A stretch of DNA of 64,000 nt from Candidatus Gastranaerophilales bacterium (GTDB lineage: Bacteria > Cyanobacteriota > Vampirovibrionia > Gastranaerophilales > Gastranaerophilaceae). The position numbers and the translations under genes are program-made. This document shows, one piece after another, positions 1-9,580 of this stretch. Location of the stretch: positions 123,261 to 187,260 of the forward strand of contig CALVED010000005.1 in assembly GCA_944326485.1 (NCBI GenBank), read 5' to 3'. How positions within the stretch are numbered: position 1 is the stretch's first letter; the number at the start of each line of letters is the position of its first letter. The notes beneath the pieces were generated by a model. The model was not told the origin of the DNA, did not search any database, and saw only the letters and a program-made list of their open reading frames with translations.

Positions 1-459
1 AACAGAAACCGCATATGCAAATTTATTATTTGCTCCTACAACAAAATTATCAAATTTGTATTTTAGATTGAGATTGCAAGTTGAATGCATTTGCTTTAGG
101 CCATCGTATTTAGATGAAGTAATACGATTTTCAAGATTTTTTATAAATTCTTTTTCTTCTTCTTTTTTTGCTTTTTGTTTTTCTTTTTCTAATTGTTTGT
201 GAAGATTTTCATCATAAATAACTTTAAAGTTTACTTCTTTTTTGCAGACTTCAGAAAGCGCTTTTGTTATTTGAGATTGATGTTTTTGAATTATTTGTAT
301 AGCTAAATTTTGACCTGATAATACACAAAAGCAATTATCTTCAAAAGAATGAGGAACTAATGGTACAATCCAAGTTTGATAGGTTGTAGCTACAATAGTA
401 TCCTTTAATATGGCAAGGACATCGTCCCATATTTGTTTAATTAATATGTCTTTATCCAT
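1..459 (-). CDS. dnaA: Chromosomal replication initiator DnaA, N-terminal part (runs off window)
   Basis: DnaA opens the replication origin. The gene starts at 459 and runs leftwards out of the window, so only the first 153 codons are present. Residues 1-85 look like DnaA domain I (an I-W-x-x-V-L start, then a T-x-Y-x-T-W-I segment). A charged Lys/Glu linker (domain II) follows. At the edge comes the conserved entry to the AAA+ domain, Leu-Lys-Tyr-x-Phe-Asp-Asn-Phe-Val-Val-Gly, with Asn-Lys-Phe-Ala just after. The start lies 21 bp below the aspS stop codon on the same strand, so dnaA is probably cotranscribed with aspS. No strong ribosome site is visible. No cluster of TTATCCACA boxes is seen in the bases shown, so the origin is not located here. 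Confidence 0.92.
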   Translation of the reverse strand, partial: MDKDILIKQIWDDVLAILKDTIVATTYQTWIVPLVPHSFEDNCFCVLSGQNLAIQIIQKHQSQITKALSEVCKKEVNFKVIYDENLHKQLEKEKQKAKKEEEKEFIKNLENRITSSKYDGLKQMHSTCNLNLKYKFDNFVVGANNKFAYAVSV

Positions 460-480
460 TTCTTGACGTTTTATATTAAA

Positions 481-2259
481 TTAGTTAACTTTTGTTGTAA
501 GTCTTAAATGTAGTTCGCGCATTTGTTCTTCTGAAGCTCTAGCTGGTGCATCAGTCATTAAGCATTTTGCAGCAGAATTTTTAGGAAATGCAATAACATC
601 TCTTATTGAAGGCGTTTTTGCAAGCAGAGCAACAACTCTATCAAGACCTAATGCTAATCCGGCATGTGGTGGAGTTCCGTATTTAAATGCGTTAATCATA
701 AATCCGAATTTTTCTTTTGTTTCTTCTTCTGTTAAGCCAAGAGCTTTAAATACACGTTCTTGAATTTCAGAAGAATGAATTCTTACACTTCCTCCGCCTA
801 ATTCTGTACCGTTGTATACTATATCATAAGCAATAGAGCGACAATTAGCCGGATCTGTTTCCATTTTATCAATATCTTCAAGATTTGGCATTGTAAATGG
901 GTGGTGAACAGAAACATATCTGTTATCTTCTTCTGAATATTCAAACATTGGGAAATCAACAACCCATAAAAGAGCGTGATCGTCAGGGTCTATTAATCCT
1001 AATTTTTCTCCAAAGTATAATCTAAATCTGCCCATAACATCATAAGTTACTTTTGGTTTATCAGCAACGAAGAATATTACATCACCTGCTTTAGCGTTAC
1101 CTCTTTGTTTAATTTGATCAGCTTGTTCTTCTGTTAAGAATTTTAACACAGGTGATTTTGCACTGCCGTCTTCTAAATACATAATATTAGCTAATGCTTT
1201 TGCACCAAATGATACTGCTAATTTTGTTAAATCATCCATTTCTTTTCTTGAATAATTTGCAATTCCCGGTATTTTAATAGCTCTTACAATACCGCCTGCT
1301 TTTAGCGTATCTTTAATTATTTCAAAATTAGATTCCATTATTATATCGCCGATATCAAACAGTTCTAATCCAAAACGTAAATCAGGTCTGTCTGAACCGT
1401 ATTTATCCATTGCTTCTTTGTATGTTATAACAGGTAATTTATCAGGAGTTGTATAGCCTACTAATTTAAATACTTCTCTTAATAGACCTTCAACCATATC
1501 CATAATATCTTGTTGTTCAACAAAAGACATTTCCATATCAACCTGTGTAAATTCAGGCTGTCTGTCTGCTCTTAAATCTTCATCTCTGAAACATTTTGCT
1601 ATTTGATAATATCTTTCTATACCGCCAACCATTAATAGTTGTTTGAATATTTGTGGTGATTGCGGAAGTGCATAAAATTTACCGGGTTGTACTCTGCTTG
1701 GTACTAAATAATCTCTTGCACCTTCTGGTGTTGTCTTTATCAGAATAGGAGTTTCTACTTCCATAAAATTCTGACTGTTTAAATAGTTACGAATGGTTGT
1801 TACTATTTGATGTCTTAATTTAAGATTAGCTAAAACTTTATCCTGTCTTAAGTCTAAATAACGATATTTTAATCTTATATCTTCATTAACATCATCAGAA
1901 TTTAGTGGAAATGGTAATACTTGAGCTGTTGATAATATTTCAATTGATGTAGGATAAACTTCAATTTCACCTGTTGGAAGTTTGTCATTGAAAGTTTCTT
2001 CCGGTCTTATACTAACTTTACCTGTTGCTTTAATAACAAATTCATCTCTTAGTTTTTGGAAAGTACTATATACTTCAGGATTTTTTTGTGGGTCCGATAC
2101 TAATTGAAAGAAACCTGAACGATCTCTAACTTCAACGAAAATAATTCCGCCTAAATCTCTAACAGCAGATACCCAACCTGCAATTGTAACTTCATTTCCT
2201 ACGTCATTTCTTGTTATTTCACCGCATCCATGCGTTTTCATTGATGTCTTTGTTAGCAT
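481..2259 (-). CDS. aspS: Aspartyl-tRNA synthetase
   Basis: Charges tRNA-Asp with aspartate in the cytoplasm. The 592-residue length is the usual bacterial size. An OB-fold anticodon-binding domain occupies about residues 1-110. Class II motif 2 is seen as FRDEDLRADRQPEF at 224-237, the bacterial GAD insertion lies in the middle, and motif 3 (GLALGLDR) is near the C-terminus. AGGA lies 11 bases before the ATG at 2259; Met7 is an alternative start. A separate asnS is present at 24487, so Asn-tRNA need not be made by transamidation. The gene is followed 21 bp later by dnaA. Confidence 0.97.
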   Translation of the reverse strand: MLTKTSMKTHGCGEITRNDVGNEVTIAGWVSAVRDLGGIIFVEVRDRSGFFQLVSDPQKNPEVYSTFQKLRDEFVIKATGKVSIRPEETFNDKLPTGEIEVYPTSIEILSTAQVLPFPLNSDDVNEDIRLKYRYLDLRQDKVLANLKLRHQIVTTIRNYLNSQNFMEVETPILIKTTPEGARDYLVPSRVQPGKFYALPQSPQIFKQLLMVGGIERYYQIAKCFRDEDLRADRQPEFTQVDMEMSFVEQQDIMDMVEGLLREVFKLVGYTTPDKLPVITYKEAMDKYGSDRPDLRFGLELFDIGDIIMESNFEIIKDTLKAGGIVRAIKIPGIANYSRKEMDDLTKLAVSFGAKALANIMYLEDGSAKSPVLKFLTEEQADQIKQRGNAKAGDVIFFVADKPKVTYDVMGRFRLYFGEKLGLIDPDDHALLWVVDFPMFEYSEEDNRYVSVHHPFTMPNLEDIDKMETDPANCRSIAYDIVYNGTELGGGSVRIHSSEIQERVFKALGLTEEETKEKFGFMINAFKYGTPPHAGLALGLDRVVALLAKTPSIRDVIAFPKNSAAKCLMTDAPARASEEQMRELHLRLTTKVN

Positions 2260-2332
2260 TTTATTAATTTCCTGTCATCTCACTTATATTTATATTTAAT
2301 TTAACTCAAAAATATTATTTTTTCAAAAAATA

Positions 2333-3184
2333 TTAAATTTTTCTTTTTTTTACCCTGACTCCTTCAACTTCATATACATTTTCAATTGCAATAAATGCTC
2401 TTGGATCTATATTTTTTGCAATTTCTTTCAGTTTTTGAACTTGAAGTCTTGAAATTACACAATAAACAATTCTTTTTTTTGCTCCTGAATATCCGCCTTC
2501 TGCATCAATATATGTTACGCTTACATCCATTTTTTCCATAATATCTTGGCCGATTTCACTTGAGTAATCCGTTATAACAAATACTGATTTTGATTCGTTT
2601 AAACCTTCAATAACAACATCCATTGTTTTATATGCAATAAAATATGTAACTATTGAATATAGGGCATGCTGCCAGTCATAGACAAAGCCTGCAACTGTAA
2701 ATATGAATAAGTTGATAAACATAATTATTTCACCAACTGAAAAAGGTATTTTCTTCGTTGCATATATGGCTAAGATTTCTGTTCCGTCAAGAGAAGCTCC
2801 GTTTCTTATAACAAGACCAACTCCTGCTCCTAATATTAAGCCGCCAAATATTGCTACTAAGAATAATTCTAAATTTTCTATTATGCAATGACCGTGAAAA
2901 CACTGACTAAAAAATGTTACACCTCCTGCAAATACAAATATTGCAAAGAATGTTGAAAATACAAATCTTTTTCCAAGTTTTTTTATTGCAAGTATTACAA
3001 ATGGTAGGTTTATTAAGAGAATATACATTCCTAATGGTTTCTTTGTAAGGGTATTTAAAATCATTGAAATACCGGTTATACCGCCGTCAATTATTCTGCT
3101 TGGAACAAGAAATGCTTCAATAGCGAAAGCATAAATTAATGCACCTAATGTAAGAAAAAAATATTCTTTTATATATGTTTTCAT
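2333..3184 (-). CDS. YitT/DUF161 family membrane protein
   Basis: A 283-residue integral membrane protein. The N-terminal 190 residues hold five to six hydrophobic helices with conserved Gly-rich turns (DGGITGISM near residue 35; GLVIRNGASLDGTEI near 125). The C-terminal 80 or so residues form a soluble domain like DUF2179 (SKSVFVITDYSSEI... and a GGYSGAKKR motif). This is the classical YitT architecture; the transported substrate is not known. GAGGT precedes the start by about six bases. It is separated from aspS by 73 bp of very AT-rich sequence. Confidence 0.9.
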   Translation of the reverse strand: MKTYIKEYFFLTLGALIYAFAIEAFLVPSRIIDGGITGISMILNTLTKKPLGMYILLINLPFVILAIKKLGKRFVFSTFFAIFVFAGGVTFFSQCFHGHCIIENLELFLVAIFGGLILGAGVGLVIRNGASLDGTEILAIYATKKIPFSVGEIIMFINLFIFTVAGFVYDWQHALYSIVTYFIAYKTMDVVIEGLNESKSVFVITDYSSEIGQDIMEKMDVSVTYIDAEGGYSGAKKRIVYCVISRLQVQKLKEIAKNIDPRAFIAIENVYEVEGVRVKKRKI

Positions 3185-3339
3185 TAAAACCTCTTTTAAA
3201 TTGATGTTTTATTATTATGCGATAGAAATATTGATTAATATTTAATGCGACGGCATTTTTATAATAGTAATTATACAATAAAAAGCCTATGTATAAAATT
3301 AAAATTGAAATTAATGCTAAAGTTTATTATTATTATGTA

Positions 3340-3969
3340 ATGAATAAAAACAAAACAGAAATAGTTCCTTTAGGTCAAAACTGTATGCCAAGAACAATAT
3401 TAACAAGATGGGGGGTTAAATCTTCTAAAATTTTTGGCGAATTAACTTATCCTTTTGATCTTGCTGTTTTTGAAACAAGAGAAATAACAAATTCTATAAA
3501 AGATGACTTTAAAGAATTTTTTTACAATTTGAATTACAGAGAAGATAGACAAATATGGGTAAAAGAACCTGATTGTATAGAATTTGTTCATGACAAGATA
3601 TTTAAGAAAAAAGATAAAGATAAACTAATAGAAAAATATCTAAATAGAATCAATAATTTTAGAAATATTATAGAAAATCCCAATCCGATTTTATTTGTGC
3701 AAATACTGGGAGATTGTTCTGATATTGAAAGTCTATTTGAAAATTTAAAGGAAAAAAGACAGGGTAAACCGTTTAGATTTATTGTTATAGATACTCAGAA
3801 TATAACAGAGCCTGTTTACGGAATAGATATATTAAAAATACCATTTCCAAGTGAGGAATATAAAAATAATTGGTGGAAGAAAAAATATTATTCAACAAAA
3901 GAAGGAATAATTTTTGAAAAACAAATAGTTGATTTTTGTCTAAAAATTATAAAAGAGATAACTATTTAG
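3340..3969 (+). CDS. DUF1796-like putative papain-like cysteine peptidase
   Basis: About 209 residues from the ATG at 3340; an in-frame ATG at 3289 would add 17 residues of Tyr-rich sequence, and neither start has a good ribosome site. The sequence has the DUF1796 layout: an early L-G-Q-N-C motif, a Pro-Phe-Asp segment (TYPFDLAVF), a Phe-Val-His-Asp motif about 80 residues on, then an alternating hydrophobic core (ILFVQILGD, FRFIVIDT). In that family the Cys and His are proposed catalytic residues; activity has not been shown here. It stands alone between minus-strand genes and its last 8 bases overlap the end of atpC tail to tail. Confidence 0.6.
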   Translation: MNKNKTEIVPLGQNCMPRTILTRWGVKSSKIFGELTYPFDLAVFETREITNSIKDDFKEFFYNLNYREDRQIWVKEPDCIEFVHDKIFKKKDKDKLIEKYLNRINNFRNIIENPNPILFVQILGDCSDIESLFENLKEKRQGKPFRFIVIDTQNITEPVYGIDILKIPFPSEEYKNNWWKKKYYSTKEGIIFEKQIVDFCLKIIKEITI

Positions 3970-4366
3970 AAGCGGCTTTTAATCTTGCCATTGCTCTTGC
4001 CAATGCTGCATTTGCAAGTTTTATATCTCTTTGAGTTTCAGCTGTACTTAATTTTGCTTCAGCTCTTTCTTTTGCAAGTTGAGCTCTGGCGGTATCAATA
4101 TCACTTCCGCATTCTGCTGCTTCTGTTAAAATAATTGCTTCGTTATTTTTAAATTGAAGAGCACCTCCAATTATTGAAAATGTCTTTTCTTCACCATTTT
4201 TAATAACTTTAGCAACATCTACTGCAAGAGAAGACATAAATGGAATATGATTTGGCAATATTCCAAAACTTCCTCTTTCTCCCTGAGCATATACTGCTTC
4301 AACATCGTCTTCAAAAACAATTTTCTCAGGTGTTATTAATTTAAAATGAATAATTTTATCTGACAT
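3962..4366 (-). CDS. atpC: F1 ATP synthase epsilon subunit
   Basis: The 134-residue epsilon subunit regulates and couples the F1 motor. The N-terminal beta-sandwich shows the family pattern (F-x-L-I-T-P-E-K-I-V, GERGSFGILPNHIP, F-x-I-I-G-G) over residues 7-85, and an Ala-rich helical hairpin forms the C-terminus. It begins 9 bp after atpD on the same strand. Only beta and epsilon are present; the remaining subunits must lie elsewhere, as in cyanobacteria where beta and epsilon form a separate operon. Confidence 0.95.
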   Translation of the reverse strand: MSDKIIHFKLITPEKIVFEDDVEAVYAQGERGSFGILPNHIPFMSSLAVDVAKVIKNGEEKTFSIIGGALQFKNNEAIILTEAAECGSDIDTARAQLAKERAEAKLSTAETQRDIKLANAALARAMARLKAASK

Positions 4367-4375
4367 TTAAATCAC

Positions 4376-5800
<1,425 letters not shown>

Positions 5801-5884
5801 TTATAATATTTTTATTATACAATTGTAAAAAAAAAATGTAAAAATTCTATTGGATATATTTTTACATTAGAAAGTGATAATTTT

Positions 5885-6355
5885 ATGTCAATTGAAAAAG
5901 TAAAAGAATATTTTAAACAATATAATATGGATAATAAAATAATAGAACTTGAACTATCAAGTGCAACAGTTGAGCTTGCAGCAAAAGCTTTAAACTGTGA
6001 AGGAAAAAGAATTGCAAAAACTCTTTCTTTTCTGATAGATGAAAAACCTATATTAATTGTAACAGCCGGTGATGCTAAAATTGATAATCATAAACATAAA
6101 GCTCTTTTTAAGGCAAAAGCGAAGATGATTCCGTTTGATGATGTTGAAAGAATAACAGGTCATGCAGTAGGTGGTGTCTGCCCTTTTGGTATTAATAAAG
6201 GAGTGGATGTATATTTAGATGATTCATTAAAAAGATTTACTACGGTTTTTCCTGCTTGTGGCAGTTCCAATAGTGCTATTGAATTATCTATTAATGAACT
6301 TGAAAAATATTCTGGTTACAAAAACTGGATTGATGTTTGTAAATTGCCGGAATGA
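5885..6355 (+). CDS. YbaK/EbsC-type aminoacyl-tRNA deacylase
   Basis: A 156-residue protein of the YbaK/ProX-like editing family, whose members hydrolyse mischarged Cys- or Ala-tRNA(Pro). Visible family features are the early T-x-x-x-x-A-A-x-x-L region, K-T-L-S-F at about 44, a central Gly-Asp-x-x-Ile-Asp stretch, and the hallmark T-G-H-A-V-G-G-V-C-P-F-G loop near residue 98. It is the only plus-strand gene between atpD and the alcohol dehydrogenase, and ends 5 bp before the latter's stop codon. Confidence 0.9.
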   Translation: MSIEKVKEYFKQYNMDNKIIELELSSATVELAAKALNCEGKRIAKTLSFLIDEKPILIVTAGDAKIDNHKHKALFKAKAKMIPFDDVERITGHAVGGVCPFGINKGVDVYLDDSLKRFTTVFPACGSSNSAIELSINELEKYSGYKNWIDVCKLPE

Positions 6356-6360
6356 TATTT

Positions 6361-7503
6361 TTATAATCCTAATTCATATATTGATTTTATATCTTCTTCT
6401 TTTAAATTAGAGCCTCTTTGATATCCTCCGATTATTGCAAGTCTCGTTAATTCTTCTATATCAGGATTATCAATTCCTATATCTTTAAATTTTGTAGGAG
6501 CTCCTATTTCTTTTAAAAAATCTTCAAATTTCTTAATCCCAATATCAACATTCGCTTCATCAAAAATTGCTTTGAAGAATTTAGATAATCTTTCTTTTTT
6601 TTCTTTTTTAAAGTATTTCATCCAAGCAGGTATCAAAATGGCAAGACCTGCACCATGAGCTATTCCATATATAGCACTTATTGGATGTTCCATTTGATGA
6701 TTATTAGCATAAAAGCATCCAGCACCGCAATTTGTAAGTCCGTTCCAAGCCATTGTTGCTGTCCACATTATATTTGCTCTTGCTTCATAGTTCTTACTGT
6801 CTTGAATTAAAATTTTGTCTGATGCAATTACACTTTTAACTAAATTTTCTACATATCCATCTAAAAACGGAGCAAAATCATCTTCTTTTGTAAAATATGC
6901 TTCTATTGAATGCGCTATTATATCAACAGAGGTATATGCTGTTTGTTCTTTAGAAACTGTTAGTGTTAATTCAGGGTCTAATATTGATGCAACTGGATAT
7001 ACAAGTTCATTTGTATATGCAAATTTATCCATTGTTTTATCGTTTGTAATAACAAAAGTAGCATTCATTTCTGATGCTGTAGCAGGAATGGTTACAACGG
7101 TAAATATAGGCAGTGCTTTTTCGGGTTTCGCTTTATTTATAACAAAATCCCATATATTATCTTCATTTGAACATCCTAATGAAATAGCTTTACTTTCATC
7201 AATTACACTACCGCCGCCAACTGCTAAAATAGCATCTACTTTATTCTTTCTTGCTATGTCTATACCTTTTTTTGCATGTGATAATATAGGATTTGCTTGA
7301 ATATTTGCATATTCTACAAATTCAATATCATTCTCATCAAGAGAATTTATTATTCTCTCATATATTCCATTTTGCTTAATACTTGATTTCCCGTATGTTA
7401 AAAGAACTTTTTTTGCATACGGTTTTATTTCTTTTCCTATTTGATTAATTGTTCCTTTTCCAAAAATTATTTTAGTTGGATTTTTATATATAAAAGATTT
7501 CAT
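6361..7503 (-). CDS. Iron-containing (butanol-type) alcohol dehydrogenase
   Basis: A 380-residue group III alcohol dehydrogenase, related to NAD(P)H-dependent butanol dehydrogenases. The N-terminal nucleotide-binding half has GKGTINQIG near residue 15 and A-V-G-G-G-S-V-I-D near 96. The metal-binding half keeps D-x-x-A-H-S-x-E (about 193-200) and two later His positions in NNHQMEHP and GIAHGAG, which ligate Fe2+ in the family. It probably reduces aldehydes to alcohols during fermentation. The start codon shares one base with the stop of the upstream gene (TAATG), so translation is likely coupled. Confidence 0.93.
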   Translation of the reverse strand: MKSFIYKNPTKIIFGKGTINQIGKEIKPYAKKVLLTYGKSSIKQNGIYERIINSLDENDIEFVEYANIQANPILSHAKKGIDIARKNKVDAILAVGGGSVIDESKAISLGCSNEDNIWDFVINKAKPEKALPIFTVVTIPATASEMNATFVITNDKTMDKFAYTNELVYPVASILDPELTLTVSKEQTAYTSVDIIAHSIEAYFTKEDDFAPFLDGYVENLVKSVIASDKILIQDSKNYEARANIMWTATMAWNGLTNCGAGCFYANNHQMEHPISAIYGIAHGAGLAILIPAWMKYFKKEKKERLSKFFKAIFDEANVDIGIKKFEDFLKEIGAPTKFKDIGIDNPDIEELTRLAIIGGYQRGSNLKEEDIKSIYELGL

Positions 7504-7916
7504 TATATTTTCACCAAATTTTCTTTTAAAATATTTTCGAGAATTGTACAGCTATCATTAACTATTGATGAACAATGTTTTCTTCTTTCTAAAGAATGAA
7601 AGTCAGAAAAACCTGCACTTAAAACTTTACAGCAATTAACTTTATATTTTTGAGAAAATAATTCATTATATTCTTTAGCTAGTGCTCTGGCTTTTTTTCC
7701 GTCACGTTCATTATTATCTTTTCCAAATATTGCACCAATAACAATTTGTGCACCTGCAACGGCTCCGCATAAACATCTTACACCCATTCCTCCAGAAAAT
7801 GGGGTTGCTATGCTTAATGTTTCTTTTGAAACATAACCTTTATCTATAGCTGCTTGTACTATTGATTCTGAACAAGAATATCCTTCCATAAAATATTTAA
7901 CAGCTAAATCTTTCAT
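7503..7916 (-). CDS. C_GCAxxG_C_C family redox-type protein
   Basis: A 137-residue protein with the defining Cys pattern of the C_GCAxxG_C_C family: G-Y-S-C-S-E-S near residue 14, then G-G-M-G-x-R-C-x-C-G-A-V-A-G-A about residues 43-57, with C-C in the second half. The family is common in anaerobes and is thought to bind a metal or redox centre, but no reaction is established. A strong AGGAGG site precedes the ATG at 7916. It overlaps the alcohol dehydrogenase by one base, implying a joint role in anaerobic redox metabolism. Confidence 0.88.
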   Translation of the reverse strand: MKDLAVKYFMEGYSCSESIVQAAIDKGYVSKETLSIATPFSGGMGVRCLCGAVAGAQIVIGAIFGKDNNERDGKKARALAKEYNELFSQKYKVNCCKVLSAGFSDFHSLERRKHCSSIVNDSCTILENILKENLVKI

Positions 7917-8076
7917 TAATCCTCCTGATATTTAATTTAGTATAATGCTTTGTTTTTAAGTGAGTTTTATTGAAAAATCTACTCACTATGTTATTTCTTA
8001 TTAATTTTATTAAACAATTTTATTATACTCTTTTTTTTATTTTTTAAATATTTTTTCTATATATTCCAATAGAGAC

Positions 8077-8105
8077 TTGAAAAAACATGAAAAATATGTT
8101 ACAAT
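8077..8105 (+). promoter_or_regulatory. Sigma70-type promoter for the phosphodiester glycosidase gene
   Basis: TTGAAA (8077-8082) and TACAAT (8100-8105) are separated by 17 bases. The expected start is near 8112, about 15 bases before the ATG, with AAGGA in between. Confidence 0.7.
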
Positions 8106-8127
8106 TGTAGTATAAGGAAACATTAAT

Positions 8128-9351
8128 ATGTATGCACTGGCTAAACAAAGAAATATTTGTTTAGAGAAAATGGTCTATAAATTAGGGATTGTAGTTTTGT
8201 TAATGGCTTTTTTCTCGGGCGGAGGTATGCAGCTTAATGCGGGTGAAAGTGTTGTAGAATACTATATCCATGAGAATATTATGAAAAAAGAGCATTTAAA
8301 TGCTCTTTTTTTATTACGTCAAGAGTGGATGGAAAGTTTAAAGGTTAAATATCAAAAAAATGAAATAAAAGAAATTACTGATGGAATTGTTTATGTAAGG
8401 CTTAATAAAATAATTAATAAAAGGAAGATAAAAATTAATGTTGCCGAAATAAACAGAAATATAAATCCTAATATAGAAATTATTCCACAAATGGCTTCAG
8501 AAAAAATGCATTCAAGAAAAAGAATTAATAATATAGCTGCAGATGCTAAAATTGCCATAAATGGTACTTATTTTAAACAAGATACCGGCACTCCTTTAGG
8601 TGTTTTAATGATAAATAATAAAATAATTACAGGTCCTATATATGATAGGGTTGCTTTGGGAATTAGTGATTTGGGATTTAAAACTTCAAAAGTTTCTTTT
8701 GAAGGATACATAAAAAAAGGTGATAATATCATTGCCTTGAATAATATAAATCAACCAAGAATGATGTTTACACAAGTATTGGTTTATACACCTTTATGGG
8801 GAATAAAATCACCTGCTACCAAAAAAGAAAGTGTTCATATAGCTGTTAGTAATAATATAATTACTCAAGTTTCTAAATATCCTGTTAATATTCCTAAAGA
8901 CGGATATGTTATTTCTGCTCCTAAAGATAAAGTAATTGGTTTAAAAAAAGGTGATAAAATAGATCTTCAATATAAGATAAATCCAAATTGGGATGATGTA
9001 AAACATATAATAAGCGGCGGTCCATATTTAATTAAAAACGGAAGTGTTTTTGTAGATGCAGCCAGCCAAAAATTAAACGGTATAACGGGCAGAAATCCAA
9101 GAACTGCTATAGGTTATACTAAAGATAATATAATGATTATGGTTACTGTTGATGGCAGAAAGGAAGGCTCCAGCGGTGTTACTTTAATTGAGCTTGGCAG
9201 ATTAATGAAAGAATTGGGATGTTATGAAGCTATAAATTTAGATGGTGGTAGCTCCACAGTTATGTATGTTGATGGAACTATTTTAAGCGGAACAAATATT
9301 AAGAATTCTTCTTCAATAAGTAATGCGCTTGCTGTTAAAGTTCATAGCTAG
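8128..9351 (+). CDS. Exported phosphodiester glycosidase (NAGPA-type) family protein
   Basis: A 407-residue protein whose C-terminal 270 residues match the phosphodiester glycosidase family (human uncovering enzyme NAGPA and bacterial exopolysaccharide-related proteins). Seen are A-I-N-G-T-Y-F near 147, G-x-P-L-G-V-L, S-G-G-P-Y-L-I-K-N-G near 297, R-N-P-R-T-A-I-G-Y, a V-D-G-R-x-x-G-S-S-G-V-T-L-x-E segment and the hallmark N-L-D-G-G-S-S-T-V-M-Y. A hydrophobic stretch at residues 15-35 looks like a signal peptide or anchor, so the protein probably acts outside the cytoplasm on glycans. A perfect terminator-like palindrome lies inside the coding sequence at 8284-8311 (see findings). Confidence 0.88.
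   Translation: MYALAKQRNICLEKMVYKLGIVVLLMAFFSGGGMQLNAGESVVEYYIHENIMKKEHLNALFLLRQEWMESLKVKYQKNEIKEITDGIVYVRLNKIINKRKIKINVAEINRNINPNIEIIPQMASEKMHSRKRINNIAADAKIAINGTYFKQDTGTPLGVLMINNKIITGPIYDRVALGISDLGFKTSKVSFEGYIKKGDNIIALNNINQPRMMFTQVLVYTPLWGIKSPATKKESVHIAVSNNIITQVSKYPVNIPKDGYVISAPKDKVIGLKKGDKIDLQYKINPNWDDVKHIISGGPYLIKNGSVFVDAASQKLNGITGRNPRTAIGYTKDNIMIMVTVDGRKEGSSGVTLIELGRLMKELGCYEAINLDGGSSTVMYVDGTILSGTNIKNSSSISNALAVKVHS
8284..8313 (+). other. Terminator-like perfect palindrome inside a coding sequence
   Basis: Positions 8284-8297 (A6-GAGCATTT) and 8298-8311 (AAATGCTC-T6) are exact reverse complements and are followed by one more T. On RNA this is an intrinsic-terminator shape, yet it lies in frame about 52 codons into the phosphodiester glycosidase gene. 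Confidence 0.7.
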
Positions 9352-9353
9352 TT

Positions 9354-9536
9354 TGTACGAGAAAAAATTCGCGATAAACTGAAAGTATGTATGAATTTTT
9401 TATAAAATGAACCAGAAACAAAGTTTTTTGAGTGAGCTTGTATCATTAGTGAATTCAAGGTAAGTTAAGTTTTCAAAAGGTGAGTACTTTGTTAGCGAGG
9501 ATGACTCGGTAAAAAGTGGTGATACAAAATTAGTTA
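9354..9536 (+). repeat. Dispersed intergenic repeat, long form (copy A, diverged)
   Basis: Starts TGTACGAG directly after the glycosidase stop and ends near TGATACAAAATTAG. It shares with the other long copies the left hairpin (AAAAAATTCGCGAT... to ...TGAATTTTTT), the segment GAGTGAGCTTGTATC, and GAGTACTTTGTTAGCGAGGA. It is the most diverged long copy: the right arm TAACAAAGT has become TAAAAAGTG. Confidence 0.85.
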
Positions 9537-9580
9537 ATGTTGCTTTTTATGAATAAAAATGATAAAATCGAAAATTATTT

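Noticed and set aside
1..459. Origin of replication next to dnaA
   Set aside because: No cluster of DnaA boxes is visible in the bases shown; the left side of dnaA is outside the window.
9354..9536. Insertion sequence or gene fragment at the repeat copies
   Set aside because: No transposase-like frame is found in any copy and copies of different length share ends, so a non-coding repeat is the better description.
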